Source: an uncultured Winogradskyella sp. (GTDB lineage Bacteria > Bacteroidota > Bacteroidia > Flavobacteriales > Flavobacteriaceae). Taken from it: 64,000 bases of DNA. Below, piece after piece: positions 17,915 through 26,123 of the stretch (the stretch's first letter is position 1; every line of letters starts with the position of its first letter). The notes below the pieces were generated by a model. It was not told where the DNA came from. It worked only from the letters and a program-made list of their open reading frames with translations, and ran no database searches. Position numbers and translations under genes: made by a program. The stretch is taken from the NCBI RefSeq assembly GCF_947495255.1, contig NZ_CANLYI010000006.1:186001-250000 (forward strand), given 5' to 3'.

Positions 17915-19240
17915 ATGAAAAATGCTATAATAATTGTCTTTTTTTTGATATTAAATGGCAATCTTTTTGCACATGGAGGTGGACATGGTTTGCCTTTAAA
18001 GCAATGGGAAATAGTCTCTGTAAATGAAATAATTAATGCTGATTTTATTAAATATGAAAACAATGAAGTTTGGCTTATGGATGTCAACCATAGAATTAAA
18101 ATTTTTAAAATTTCAGATTTTAACGCAGCTGACCAAAAGTTTATTAAAACTAAAAGTGAATTCATATATTCTTTAAATAGTAATAATGCTATTGAAGCTG
18201 ATGTACTGTCGTTTTCAAATTTTAGTTGGGTGCTTATTGGTTTAGGTATTTTTCTTTTGTCATTTTCTATTTTTAAACTTACAAAACAACGAAAAGAGGT
18301 ATACTTAACACATGGAGCACTTGGTTTAGGTGTTCTTTTAATTGTATCATGTAAAAATACAAGTACTAATAAAACGAGTGATATAGTAGTACCTCCCAGT
18401 GATGTTGCTATGATGCAGACGTTTTTTGAAAAATTTGACGGTGTTACAACGTATAGAGACGAAAACTATCTTTATGTGTCATCAAATGGTTTACCAAATC
18501 ATGATATGATGGTTGGTATAACAAACTGGCAACAACAAGTGCCTATTAATCAAAATTACACAGGTGATAATAGTTGGGCTATACCTACACACCCAAAAAT
18601 GGCAGAAAATCCGTTATCTACAAAAACCAATTTGCTAAAAGGGGCTATTGCTGTTGCTGTAAATGGAATTCCTATTTTTAACCCTTTAAATAATAGAGGA
18701 GAAGATGCTAATGCTATTGGAGAATTAGACAATTGGGGCGGACATTGTGGACGTGCAGACGATTATCATTACCATTTACCACCATTACACTTGCAAGATC
18801 AAGTTGGCGAAGGAAATCCAGTTGCTTACGCTGTTGATGGTTTTCCTGTCTATGGAGAAACAACAGATATATTAGATGAGTATTTAGGAAAAACAAACTC
18901 AGATGGCTCATACCAGTATCATGCAATTAAAGAATACCCTTATTTAATTGCAGGCATGAGAGGTGAAGTTATTATTGACCTAAAAACAAAAGCGCCAGAA
19001 AATCAAGTATATCCTCAACCTAGAACACAAGAATTAAGACCTGCGTTAAGACCTTTACGAGGTGCTGAAATTATTGATTTTAAATCTTTAGGAGAAAACT
19101 CATATGGCTTAACCTATAGTTTAGATTCAAAAGAATATATCATAAATTATAGTTGGGATAGCGAAGATACTTACACCTATCAATTTATTAATTCCGATGG
19201 TACATTAACAGTTGAAACCTATAAACCAAGAAAAAAATGA
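17915..19240 (+). CDS. YHYH domain protein with membrane-anchored N-terminal part
   Basis: A 441-residue protein. A signal peptide with an AHGGGHG mature end is followed by a domain of about 80 residues, two hydrophobic segments (about 107-127 and 132-146), and a large C-terminal YHYH domain (about 160-430) containing GHCGRADDYHYHLPP and YAVDGFPVYG. The second hydrophobic segment ends in LIVSCKN, which looks exactly like a lipobox, as if an N-terminal unit had been joined to a YHYH lipoprotein. The His-rich YHYH signature suggests metal binding, but its function is not established. It overlaps the following PEBP gene by 4 bp. Confidence 0.82.
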   Translation: MKNAIIIVFFLILNGNLFAHGGGHGLPLKQWEIVSVNEIINADFIKYENNEVWLMDVNHRIKIFKISDFNAADQKFIKTKSEFIYSLNSNNAIEADVLSFSNFSWVLIGLGIFLLSFSIFKLTKQRKEVYLTHGALGLGVLLIVSCKNTSTNKTSDIVVPPSDVAMMQTFFEKFDGVTTYRDENYLYVSSNGLPNHDMMVGITNWQQQVPINQNYTGDNSWAIPTHPKMAENPLSTKTNLLKGAIAVAVNGIPIFNPLNNRGEDANAIGELDNWGGHCGRADDYHYHLPPLHLQDQVGEGNPVAYAVDGFPVYGETTDILDEYLGKTNSDGSYQYHAIKEYPYLIAGMRGEVIIDLKTKAPENQVYPQPRTQELRPALRPLRGAEIIDFKSLGENSYGLTYSLDSKEYIINYSWDSEDTYTYQFINSDGTLTVETYKPRKK

Positions 19241-19836
19241 AGCATTCAAAATTTATAGTTCTTATGCTTTTTACTGGTTTGATGTCTTGTAAAAACAATA
19301 ATAGAGAGATTACAAAAGTGAATCATGATGATTTTAAAACCATCCATTCCAACTTTAAGATAAAGAGTATTGCTATAGAGAATGGTGTTTTATTAGATGC
19401 TTATAAATGTGAGGAAAAAGTGAATGATGTAGAAAACTCCATACCGCTTTCGTGGGAAAATGTCCCAGAAGGCACTAAATCTCTAGTGGTTGTAATGTAT
19501 CATTATCCTAAAAAAGATGATAAAACAGAAATCAATTCCTATTTACTATTATGGGATATAGATCCCGAAACAACAGAAATACCATACAAAATGGCGTCTA
19601 AAGGTAATTGGTTTATGGGCGGAAATAAAGACGGAACAGCTATATCGTATACGTCTCCATGTTCTCGTGGTAAAGGTAAGCATGAATATACCATAGGACT
19701 TTATGCCTTATCAGAAACACCTGCTGCGTTACCCCAAAAGCACAGTTTAAATGTAGATTACAATGTGTTTATGGATGCATTAGATAGTGTAAAAATTATA
19801 GATAGGACCACTTTAACATTTATAGATTCTAATTAA
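19237..19836 (+). CDS. PEBP (YbhB/YbcL-like) family lipoprotein
   Basis: A 199-residue lipoprotein (lipobox LMSC, Cys18) with a phosphatidylethanolamine-binding-protein fold: IPLSWENVPEGTKSLVVVMY, LLWDIDP, and the ligand loop YTSPCSRGKGKHEYTIGLYAL. Bacterial YbhB/YbcL relatives usually have DHD and a GxxxYxGPxPP-H-x-Y loop; here the second loop is changed to SPCSRGKGKHEY, keeping the H-x-Y pair. The gene starts inside the end of the YHYH gene, so the two are co-translated. A ligand-binding role outside the cytoplasm is likely; the ligand is unknown. Confidence 0.82.
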   Translation: MKHSKFIVLMLFTGLMSCKNNNREITKVNHDDFKTIHSNFKIKSIAIENGVLLDAYKCEEKVNDVENSIPLSWENVPEGTKSLVVVMYHYPKKDDKTEINSYLLLWDIDPETTEIPYKMASKGNWFMGGNKDGTAISYTSPCSRGKGKHEYTIGLYALSETPAALPQKHSLNVDYNVFMDALDSVKIIDRTTLTFIDSN

Positions 19837-19849
19837 AAATAATTGTAAA

Positions 19850-20857
19850 ATGATACTTTTAAAGAAGACTGCATTATTGATTTTTTTAGCTTGCTTTATA
19901 ATAACAGCTTGTAAAAACAGTAAAAATACGACAACTAATAATACAGAAGTTTATACAGGAACAGCTTCTGTTTCTCAAGGACCAGCAACTGTGTTAACTC
20001 AAAATATATTTGAATGTGATAGAGGTAGAGAAGCGCCAATTGGTGTATCTACAGCAACAGATGGCAGTAAATGGACAGTTCCTGCTGAGGTTAACTTTGC
20101 TGATGATAGTTTTCCTATTGCATCTGATTTGTTTAACCCGTGTACAAAAGTAGAATACGCTTCGGCAGATGAAGCATTACTAGCTTTAGATGGAACAGAT
20201 ATTATTGAGGTTGATAGCGATGGTGAAATAGTTACGGCTTATGTATTTGCCGACAACTATTTTGAAATGTATATTAATGGAATTCCTGTTGGTAAGGACA
20301 ATGTGCCTTTTACGCAGTTTAATTCTAATATAGTTCGATTTAAGGTAAACACGCCTTTTACAATCGCCATGAAATTGGTGGATTGGGAAGAAAATAGTGG
20401 CTTAGGATCTGAAGCTAATAGAGGACAAGCATTTCATCCAGGAGATGGAGGCATGGTAGCTGTATTTAAAAATGCTAAAGGAGAGACAATTGCAAGTACA
20501 GATGCTAATTGGAAAGCTCAAACTTTTTATACAGCACCTATAAGAGATTTGTCTTGTGCTAGCGAAGAAGGAACTTTACGATTAACTAAAACGTGCAGTA
20601 CAGAGGATTCTAATGACGGAACATTATATTACGCATTGCACTGGAAAACGCCAACAAATTGGCAATCTGCAGATTTTAATGATAGCGAATGGCCTAACGC
20701 AAACGAGTTTTCAAACAATACGATAGGTGTAGATAATAAACCTTCTTACACCAATTTTACAGATATTTTTGATGATAACGAAGTGGATGCTCAATTTATA
20801 TGGTCTACAAATGTAATTTTAGATAATGAGGTGATTGTGAGATACACTGTAAACTAA
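19850..20857 (+). CDS. Lipoprotein of unknown function
   Basis: A 335-residue lipoprotein (lipobox IITAC, then a Asn/Thr-rich spacer). The body has the look of an all-beta binding protein: AYVFADNYFEMYINGIPVGKD and the later W-Q-S-A-D-F-N-D-S-E-W segment resemble galactose-binding-like beta-sandwich modules. Cys pairs at CDRG, CTK, LSCA and KTCS may form disulphides. I do not recognise a named family with certainty. It lies 13 bp after the PEBP gene and 34 bp before the LytTR regulator, in the operon of exported proteins that separates kinase from regulator. Confidence 0.7.
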   Translation: MILLKKTALLIFLACFIITACKNSKNTTTNNTEVYTGTASVSQGPATVLTQNIFECDRGREAPIGVSTATDGSKWTVPAEVNFADDSFPIASDLFNPCTKVEYASADEALLALDGTDIIEVDSDGEIVTAYVFADNYFEMYINGIPVGKDNVPFTQFNSNIVRFKVNTPFTIAMKLVDWEENSGLGSEANRGQAFHPGDGGMVAVFKNAKGETIASTDANWKAQTFYTAPIRDLSCASEEGTLRLTKTCSTEDSNDGTLYYALHWKTPTNWQSADFNDSEWPNANEFSNNTIGVDNKPSYTNFTDIFDDNEVDAQFIWSTNVILDNEVIVRYTVN

Positions 20858-20891
20858 TATAAACCTATTTTTAATAAAACAAATTTAGCTT

Positions 20892-21620
20892 ATGAGTAAC
20901 TTAAAAATATCTTGTGTCATTGTAGACGATGAGCCTATGGCTTTAAACTTAGTAGAAAGTTATGTTGAAAAAACACCTTTTTTATCTTTAAAAAAGAAGT
21001 GTAGTAGTGCTATTGAAGCAATGGAGTTTATAAAAAACGAACCTGTAGATTTACTGTTTTTAGATATACAGATGCCAGATTTAACTGGTATTGAGTTCTC
21101 AAAAATGTTACCTAAAGAAACACGAGTAATTTTCACAACCGCTTTTGATCAATACGCACTAGAAGGTTTTAAAGTAGAAGCTATAGATTATTTATTAAAG
21201 CCTTTTGACTATGCAGAATTTTTAGCTGCAGCAAATAAAGCAAACACTTGGTTTGAGTTGGTGAAAGGGAAAAAAGGCAGTATTCTTTCTGATGAAAAAG
21301 AATTTCTATTTGTTAAATCTGAATACAAACAATTACGAATAAAACTTGCTGACGTATTGTATTTTGAAGGTCTAAAGGATTACATCAAAATTTGGCTAAA
21401 GGCTAATCCAAAACCAATTCTAACTTTAATGAGTTTAAAATCTCTAGAAGAAGAGTTGCCAGATACTCAATTTATGCGTGTGCATCGTTCGTTTATTGTG
21501 TCTTTAAATAATATTGATGTTATTGAGCGAAGTCAAATAATAATCAACGAACAACGTATTACTGTTTCTGAGCAATACAAGCCAAAATTCTTAGAGTTTA
21601 TTAATAATAATTCTCTTTAA
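20892..21620 (+). CDS. LytTR-family response regulator (second copy)
   Basis: A 242-residue regulator closely similar in layout to that at 4693-5433. The receiver has acidic pocket VDDEP (11-15) and phosphoacceptor Asp58 in LFLDIQMPD, with the conserved Lys in LLKPF; the LytTR domain (about 135-242) has FMRVHRSFIVSL and ITVSEQYK. It closes the long plus-strand operon that starts with tolC, so the MacAB-TolC exporter, exported proteins, kinase and regulator can share one transcript. Candidate operators with 21-bp periodicity lie at the operon promoter (10.8 kb) and directly downstream (21.64-21.69 and 22.15-22.18 kb). Confidence 0.93.
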   Translation: MSNLKISCVIVDDEPMALNLVESYVEKTPFLSLKKKCSSAIEAMEFIKNEPVDLLFLDIQMPDLTGIEFSKMLPKETRVIFTTAFDQYALEGFKVEAIDYLLKPFDYAEFLAAANKANTWFELVKGKKGSILSDEKEFLFVKSEYKQLRIKLADVLYFEGLKDYIKIWLKANPKPILTLMSLKSLEEELPDTQFMRVHRSFIVSLNNIDVIERSQIIINEQRITVSEQYKPKFLEFINNNSL

Positions 21621-21637
21621 CTCAACGTGTTTTTTAT

Positions 21638-21724
21638 TTTGTCTATAGATTCATTGTATTAAGATAGACATATTCCTCATTGGTCTATTCTCTTTCCTTA
21701 ATCTAAAGGGGAGAACTACTTTCG
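21638..21724 (+). promoter_or_regulatory. Promoter with three-part LytTR-type box before the EF-hand gene
   Basis: GTCTA (21641-21645), a weaker AGATA (21662-21666) and GTCTA (21683-21687) follow each other at 21-bp steps. The -7-like element TACTTTCG (7 of 8 to TAnnTTTG) begins at 21717, 29 nt after the last half-site. This is the same geometry as at the tolC, DUF4270 and DUF6515 promoters. Confidence 0.65.
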
Positions 21725-21751
21725 CCGTAATATTTAAAATTATATAATATT

Positions 21752-22051
21752 ATGAAAAAAATCTTACTATCATTAGCCGTTGTTATAACTATGTTTAGCT
21801 GTAATAGCGTAAAAAATGTAAATACATCTAATATCTCAGATGCAGCAACATTATTGAGTTCATTAAGTTCTAACTCAACAGTTCAGCAAATCACAAGTCT
21901 TTTTAGTTTGTTAGACACTAATAAGGATGAAGCTATCAGTTCTAAAGAAGCAATTGGTTCTGTAGCAGATAATTTTAATATTTTAGATACTGACAGTAAT
22001 TCTAGCTTAAACTTAACCGAATTAACAGGTTTGTTAGGTTTATTAAAATAA
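21752..22051 (+). CDS. Small EF-hand lipoprotein
   Basis: A 99-residue lipoprotein: signal peptide with lipobox MFSC, a Ser/Asn-rich linker, then two EF-hand-like loops, DTNKDEAISSKE (about 55-66) and DTDSNSSLNLTE (about 81-92), whose acidic residues at loop positions 1, 3, 5 and 12 fit calcium binding. The Cys-anchor places it outside the cytoplasm. It is the first and only gene behind a promoter with the three-part LytTR-type box and ends in its own terminator, so it looks like a monocistronic target of the neighbouring signalling system. Specific role unknown. Confidence 0.8.
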   Translation: MKKILLSLAVVITMFSCNSVKNVNTSNISDAATLLSSLSSNSTVQQITSLFSLLDTNKDEAISSKEAIGSVADNFNILDTDSNSSLNLTELTGLLGLLK

Positions 22052-22073
22052 GATATTAGCCCTTAATTAATAG

Positions 22074-22104
22074 AAGGCATACATTAAATTGTATGCTTTT
22101 TTTT
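22074..22104 (+). terminator. Rho-independent terminator after the EF-hand gene
   Basis: Stem GCATACA (22077-22083) / TGTATGC (22090-22096), extendable by three A-T/G-T pairs, loop TTAAAT, followed by eight T residues. Confidence 0.85.
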
Positions 22105-22151
22105 ATGTTTAATTCTTAATTATAATTAACAATATCTATAAAATTATCTTA

Positions 22152-22217
22152 TTCGTAGATACAATTAAGGCAAACGTCTAGTTGCTTTTTTTTCAAGAAT
22201 TAATGCAGCTACCTTTA
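22152..22217 (+). promoter_or_regulatory. DUF6515-gene promoter with LytTR-type box
   Basis: GTAGA (22155-22159) and GTCTA (22176-22180) are 21 bp apart within a 32-bp block that matches the tolC-promoter block at 23 of 32 positions. The -7-like TACCTTTA (7 of 8) begins at 22210, 29 nt after the second half-site. Confidence 0.65.
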
Positions 22218-22282
22218 AACTATCGCTATTAAAAACAGTCTTAATAGTAAGAGAGAAGTTTAATCCTTAAAAAATTAAAAAC

Positions 22283-22894
22283 ATGAAAAAATTTATAAAA
22301 GCCTTCATTTTGCCAGCATTATTTATAATGGCAATTTCAACAACAGTTACTGCGCAAACAAAAAGAAGTACAGCAACTAAGAAAGCAGAAAAGACTACGA
22401 CAACAACAAAAAGAACGACTACAAAAACTAAAAGTACAAGTAGAAGAGTGCCAAGTACTAAAGTAACTTATAAAAAACCGACACGAAAAGTGGTTTCAGT
22501 AAGAAATGTACCGAATAGAAAAGTTATTAAGCATAAAGGACAAACCTATTACTATGCTAATAACAAGTATTACACACAATCTAGAGGTCGTTATATTGTT
22601 ATTGCACCAAAGGTTGGCTTCAGAATAAAAGTATTACCTACACATTATAAGAGAGTAAGACATAATGCACACAATTATTATAACGTAGATGGTACATTTT
22701 ATGTTCAAATTGATAATGAATATGAAGTAGTAGATCCAGAAGTAGGTACAGTTGTATATGAGTTACCAGATGATTACGAAAAAGTAACTATAGATGGACA
22801 AACTTATTATGAATACGCAAATATTTTATACGAAAAAGTACAAGTAGATGGTACAAGAGCTTATGAAGTGGTTGGTATTATAGACATGGAATAA
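22283..22894 (+). CDS. DUF6515-like secreted basic protein
   Basis: A 203-residue exported protein. The signal peptide cleaves after VTAQ and is followed by a 50-residue Lys/Thr/Arg-rich low-complexity segment, then three related modules of about 40 residues built around a Tyr cluster (GQTYYYANNKYY, HNYYNVDGTFY, GQTYYEYANILYE), each preceded by a LP-x-x-Y turn (VLPTHYKRV, ELPDDYEKV). This matches the DUF6515 pattern as I recall it. The basic stretch suggests contact with an anionic partner such as LPS or polysaccharide, which is inference. The promoter carries the LytTR-type box, making it a likely target of the neighbouring regulators. Confidence 0.75.
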   Translation: MKKFIKAFILPALFIMAISTTVTAQTKRSTATKKAEKTTTTTKRTTTKTKSTSRRVPSTKVTYKKPTRKVVSVRNVPNRKVIKHKGQTYYYANNKYYTQSRGRYIVIAPKVGFRIKVLPTHYKRVRHNAHNYYNVDGTFYVQIDNEYEVVDPEVGTVVYELPDDYEKVTIDGQTYYEYANILYEKVQVDGTRAYEVVGIIDME

Positions 22895-22897
22895 ATA

Positions 22898-22969
22898 AGA
22901 GAATTAGATTAGATTGATTGGTTGATTAGTTGAAAAGGAGGATGGTTTTTTAAATCATTCTCTTTTTTT
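22898..22969 (+). terminator. Probable terminator after the DUF6515 gene
   Basis: AGAGAAT (22898-22904) pairs perfectly with ATTCTCT (22957-22963), with further GATT/AATC pairing inside, and is followed by a run of seven T residues. The enclosed loop is unusually long (about 45 nt). Confidence 0.6.
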
Positions 22970-23024
22970 GTTTTTAGGAACTGTTTTTTATAATTGCATT
23001 ATAATTAGTTCTTCTATTTATTCG

Positions 23025-23032
23025 TAATTTTG
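23025..23032 (+). promoter_or_regulatory. Candidate -7 box for the VWA-prohibitin operon
   Basis: TAATTTTG is a perfect match to TAnnTTTG, 75 bp before the start codon. No well-spaced -33 TTG was seen. Confidence 0.4.
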
Positions 23033-23106
23033 AATCTTTAGGAAACACAAATTAAGAATAGTTTTTTATTAATGAATCCTTAACTACTGTACCCAGAATA
23101 GAATTA

Positions 23107-25140
23107 ATGCAAAACATAACAATATTATTTATAGCCATTGCTGCAGTTACAGCGCTTTTATTAGCGCTGTTTCAGTATTTATATAAATCGAATTTAAAAT
23201 CTAATTTAAAATATTTATTATTAGCATTAAGAACAATTTCAATTTTTGGGATTTTAGTATTACTCATTAATCCTAAGTTTGAATCTTTTACTTATTTTGA
23301 TGAAAAGCCAACACTAGTCGTTGCTGTTGATAATTCAGAGTCTATTTCATATTTAAAACAAGACGAAAAAGCTAGGGAAGTTGTTAAAGCCTTGTCGAAT
23401 AATTCAGAATTGAATAACCGTTTTGATATTCATACTTACAGTTTCGGAAAATCGGTTTCTACCTTAGATAGCTTAAATTTTAACGAGCGTCAATCTAACT
23501 TAGCATTGGCTTTAAAGCAATTAGGAGAAGTATATGCAAACCAAACGGCTCCAATTGTAGTATTGAGTGACGGAAACCAAACGTATGGCTCAGATTATAG
23601 TTATGTTTCTAAAGGTATTAAACAATCTGTTTATCCTGTTATTCTAGGCGATTCAACAGTATATTCAGACTTAAGTATAAAGCAATTAAACGTTAATCGT
23701 TATGTGTACTTAAAAAACAAGTTTCCGGTTGAGGTCATCGCTAATTACAGTGGTAAGGATGCTATTAATACTGAACTAAAAATATGGTCTGGTAATGCTG
23801 TGGTATTTAGAAAATCATTGCAATTTAATGCTTCAAAAACATCCGAAATTATATCAACAGCTTTAATAGCAAACAGTGTTGGTGTAAAAACATATAGAGT
23901 TGAATTGGTGGCTTTAGAAAACGAAAAAAATAAAGTTAATAATACTAAGAATTTTGGGGTAGAAGTGATAGACCAAAAAACAAATATTGCTTTGGTTTAC
24001 GACAGAATGCATCCAGATTTGGGAGCATTAAAGAAGTCGATTGAAAGTAATGAGCAACGAAGCGTTTCAATTTTTAAACCAAAAGAATTATTAAATAAAA
24101 TTAATGATTTTCAATTAGTTATATTATATCAGCCAAACAATAGATTTAATTCAATTTTAAAAGAAATTAAAGAACAAAAAATCAATACATTCATTATTTC
24201 AGGTGAAACTACCAACTGGAATATCTTAAATGAAAGTCAAGATTATTATAAGCAAAAAATAACCAATCAAACTGAAAACTATCAACCAAGTTTAAATAAA
24301 AACTATGGAACTTTTATTGTGGAAAATATTGATTTTAATAATTTTCCACCTTTAAAATCTGAATTTGGTACACTACAAATTTCTGTTCCTCATGATATAT
24401 TATTGTATAAATCGGTCAACGGAATTACAATAGAAGATGCTTTATTGGCAACCTTTGAAGCTAATGGTACAAAACATGCAATTCTAAATGGTGAGGATAT
24501 TTGGAAATGGAGAGCACAATCATTCATAAACACCAATAGCTTTAATAATTTTGACGAATTCATTAATAAACTCGTTCAATATTTAAGTTCAAATAAAAAA
24601 CGAAAACGCATCAATATTGATTATAAGTCGTTTTATAATGGTAATGACGATGTTATTATTTCTGCGCAATACTTCAACAAAAATTTCGAATTTGATAATT
24701 CGGCTTCATTAAGTATCATCTTAAAAAACAAAGATGATGAAAGCGTTAGGGAAGTGCCTCTTTTATTAAATAATGGTAATTATACAGTAGACTTAAGTGG
24801 CATAAATGCAGGTTTATATGATTTTACAATAAAGCATAATGTAGAGTCTGTAGCTGCGTCTGGAAGTTTTCAAATTTTAGAGTATAATGTTGAACAACAA
24901 TTTTTAAACGCTGATATCACAAAGTTAGAAGCATTGGCTTCCAATAGTAAAGGCGAAGCATATTTTGTTAATCAGGCGAGTGCTCTAATAGATAATCTTC
25001 TTAATGATAAGCGTTATACAACCATTCAGAAAAGCACTAAAAATATCGTACCTTTGATAGATTGGAAATATCTGCTCGGTTTAATTGTTTTAAGCCTTTT
25101 TATTGAGTGGTTTATTAGAAAATATAACGGATTAATTTAA
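23107..25140 (+). CDS. Membrane-bound VWA-domain protein
   Basis: A 677-residue membrane protein with two N-terminal helices (about 5-25 and 37-57), a von Willebrand factor A domain beginning at VVAVDNSESI (MIDAS motif DxSxS at about 75-79), further beta-rich domains, and a single C-terminal helix (about 650-668, LLGLIVLSLFIEWF) placing most of the chain in the periplasm. The layout resembles the BatA/BatB-type and other uncharacterised VWA proteins of Bacteroidota, but no MoxR ATPase is nearby. A prohibitin-like gene follows after 10 bp, so the two are probably an operon. Function unknown beyond likely metal-dependent protein contacts. Confidence 0.85.
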   Translation: MQNITILFIAIAAVTALLLALFQYLYKSNLKSNLKYLLLALRTISIFGILVLLINPKFESFTYFDEKPTLVVAVDNSESISYLKQDEKAREVVKALSNNSELNNRFDIHTYSFGKSVSTLDSLNFNERQSNLALALKQLGEVYANQTAPIVVLSDGNQTYGSDYSYVSKGIKQSVYPVILGDSTVYSDLSIKQLNVNRYVYLKNKFPVEVIANYSGKDAINTELKIWSGNAVVFRKSLQFNASKTSEIISTALIANSVGVKTYRVELVALENEKNKVNNTKNFGVEVIDQKTNIALVYDRMHPDLGALKKSIESNEQRSVSIFKPKELLNKINDFQLVILYQPNNRFNSILKEIKEQKINTFIISGETTNWNILNESQDYYKQKITNQTENYQPSLNKNYGTFIVENIDFNNFPPLKSEFGTLQISVPHDILLYKSVNGITIEDALLATFEANGTKHAILNGEDIWKWRAQSFINTNSFNNFDEFINKLVQYLSSNKKRKRINIDYKSFYNGNDDVIISAQYFNKNFEFDNSASLSIILKNKDDESVREVPLLLNNGNYTVDLSGINAGLYDFTIKHNVESVAASGSFQILEYNVEQQFLNADITKLEALASNSKGEAYFVNQASALIDNLLNDKRYTTIQKSTKNIVPLIDWKYLLGLIVLSLFIEWFIRKYNGLI

Positions 25141-25150
25141 AGAAAAACAA

Positions 25151-25963
25151 ATGGAAAAATTACCAAAGATTGGATTACCGATTTTAATAGGAGTAATAAT
25201 AGTGGTTATTTTAGTCGCTAAATCGTTAGTAACTATAGGACCTGGGCAAGGTGGTGTTTTGTTTGAACCACTTGGAAATGGTATAAACACAGAACGTACT
25301 TATGGTGAAGGATTTCATATTGTAGCACCATGGAATGATATGATTGTTCAAAAAGTGCGTCAGCAATCTATCTCAGAAAACATGAATGTACTTTCTGTAA
25401 ATGGTTTAGATATTACAGTAAGTGGAACGATTTGGTTTGAGCCAGAATTTAAAAACTTAGGTAAATTAATTCAGACTAAAGGTGAGGATTATATTAACGA
25501 ATTATTAAATCCGGCAATTAACGCAGCAGCAAAAAGTGTTGTTGGTCGTTACACGCCAGAGCAACTATATTCTAGTAAAAGAGATATTATTGAGCTAGAA
25601 ATTTTAGAAGAAGTAAGAAATGAGCTAGAAGGTCAATTTGTAAACGTAAAACGTGTTCTGGTAGAAAATGTAAAATTACCAACGACTATTAAAGATGCTA
25701 TTGAACGTAAATTGAAGCAAGAACAAGAGTCTTTAGAATATGAGTTTAGACTTGAAAGCGCAAGAAAAGAAGCTGAAAAAGTAATTATAGAAGCTAAAGG
25801 TAAAGCAGAATCAAATAGAATTCTAAGTGCATCATTAACAGATAAGATTCTTCAAGATAAAGGTATTGAAGCTACAGTGAAATTATCTGAATCGCCAAAC
25901 AGTAAAGTAATTGTTATTGGCTCTGGAGATTCTGGAATGCCTATAATTTTAGGAAATCAATAA
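25151..25963 (+). CDS. Prohibitin family (SPFH) protein
   Basis: A 270-residue prohibitin-like membrane scaffold protein: one N-terminal helix (about 9-28), an SPFH/Band-7 domain (about 28-195) with VLFEPLGNG, GEGFHIVAPWNDMIVQ and VKLPTTIKDAIERK, and a coiled-coil tail (about 190-230) rich in Glu/Ala. SPFH proteins form ring- or cage-like membrane assemblies that organise lipids or bind membrane proteases. Here the partner may be the VWA protein encoded 10 bp upstream. Length and motif order are typical of bacterial prohibitin homologues. Confidence 0.93.
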   Translation: MEKLPKIGLPILIGVIIVVILVAKSLVTIGPGQGGVLFEPLGNGINTERTYGEGFHIVAPWNDMIVQKVRQQSISENMNVLSVNGLDITVSGTIWFEPEFKNLGKLIQTKGEDYINELLNPAINAAAKSVVGRYTPEQLYSSKRDIIELEILEEVRNELEGQFVNVKRVLVENVKLPTTIKDAIERKLKQEQESLEYEFRLESARKEAEKVIIEAKGKAESNRILSASLTDKILQDKGIEATVKLSESPNSKVIVIGSGDSGMPIILGNQ

Positions 25964-26044
25964 TTTACAAGTTGAATTATTAATATTTTGCTAAAAATGT
26001 ATTTTTTTTTAATCATTAATTAGGATTTAAAAGTTTTATTTAGC

Positions 26045-26052
26045 AATCTTTG
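26045..26052 (+). promoter_or_regulatory. Candidate -7 box for the his leader transcript
   Basis: AATCTTTG matches TAnnTTTG at 7 of 8 positions and lies 17 nt before the ATG of the his leader peptide. Its position fits a transcript start just ahead of the leader ORF. The -33 element is unclear. Confidence 0.4.
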
Positions 26053-26069
26053 TAATAAGAAATAAAAAC

Positions 26070-26123
26070 ATGACATTTATTCAATTCCATCATCATTTTC
26101 ATTTAATCGTTCAAACGAGATGA
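26070..26123 (+). CDS. hisL: Histidine-operon leader peptide
   Basis: A 17-codon ORF reading MTFIQFHHHFHLIVQTR, with four His codons within five residues (26088-26096 and 26100-26102), located 106 bp before hisG. Short His-rich ORFs just before hisG are the control elements of his attenuators. The downstream end of the ORF carries TCAAACG (26111-26117), which is complementary to the first arm of the following terminator. A ribosome held at the His codons would leave this segment free, while one that reaches the TGA at 26121-26123 would cover it. It is too short for ordinary gene finders. Confidence 0.85.
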   Translation: MTFIQFHHHFHLIVQTR

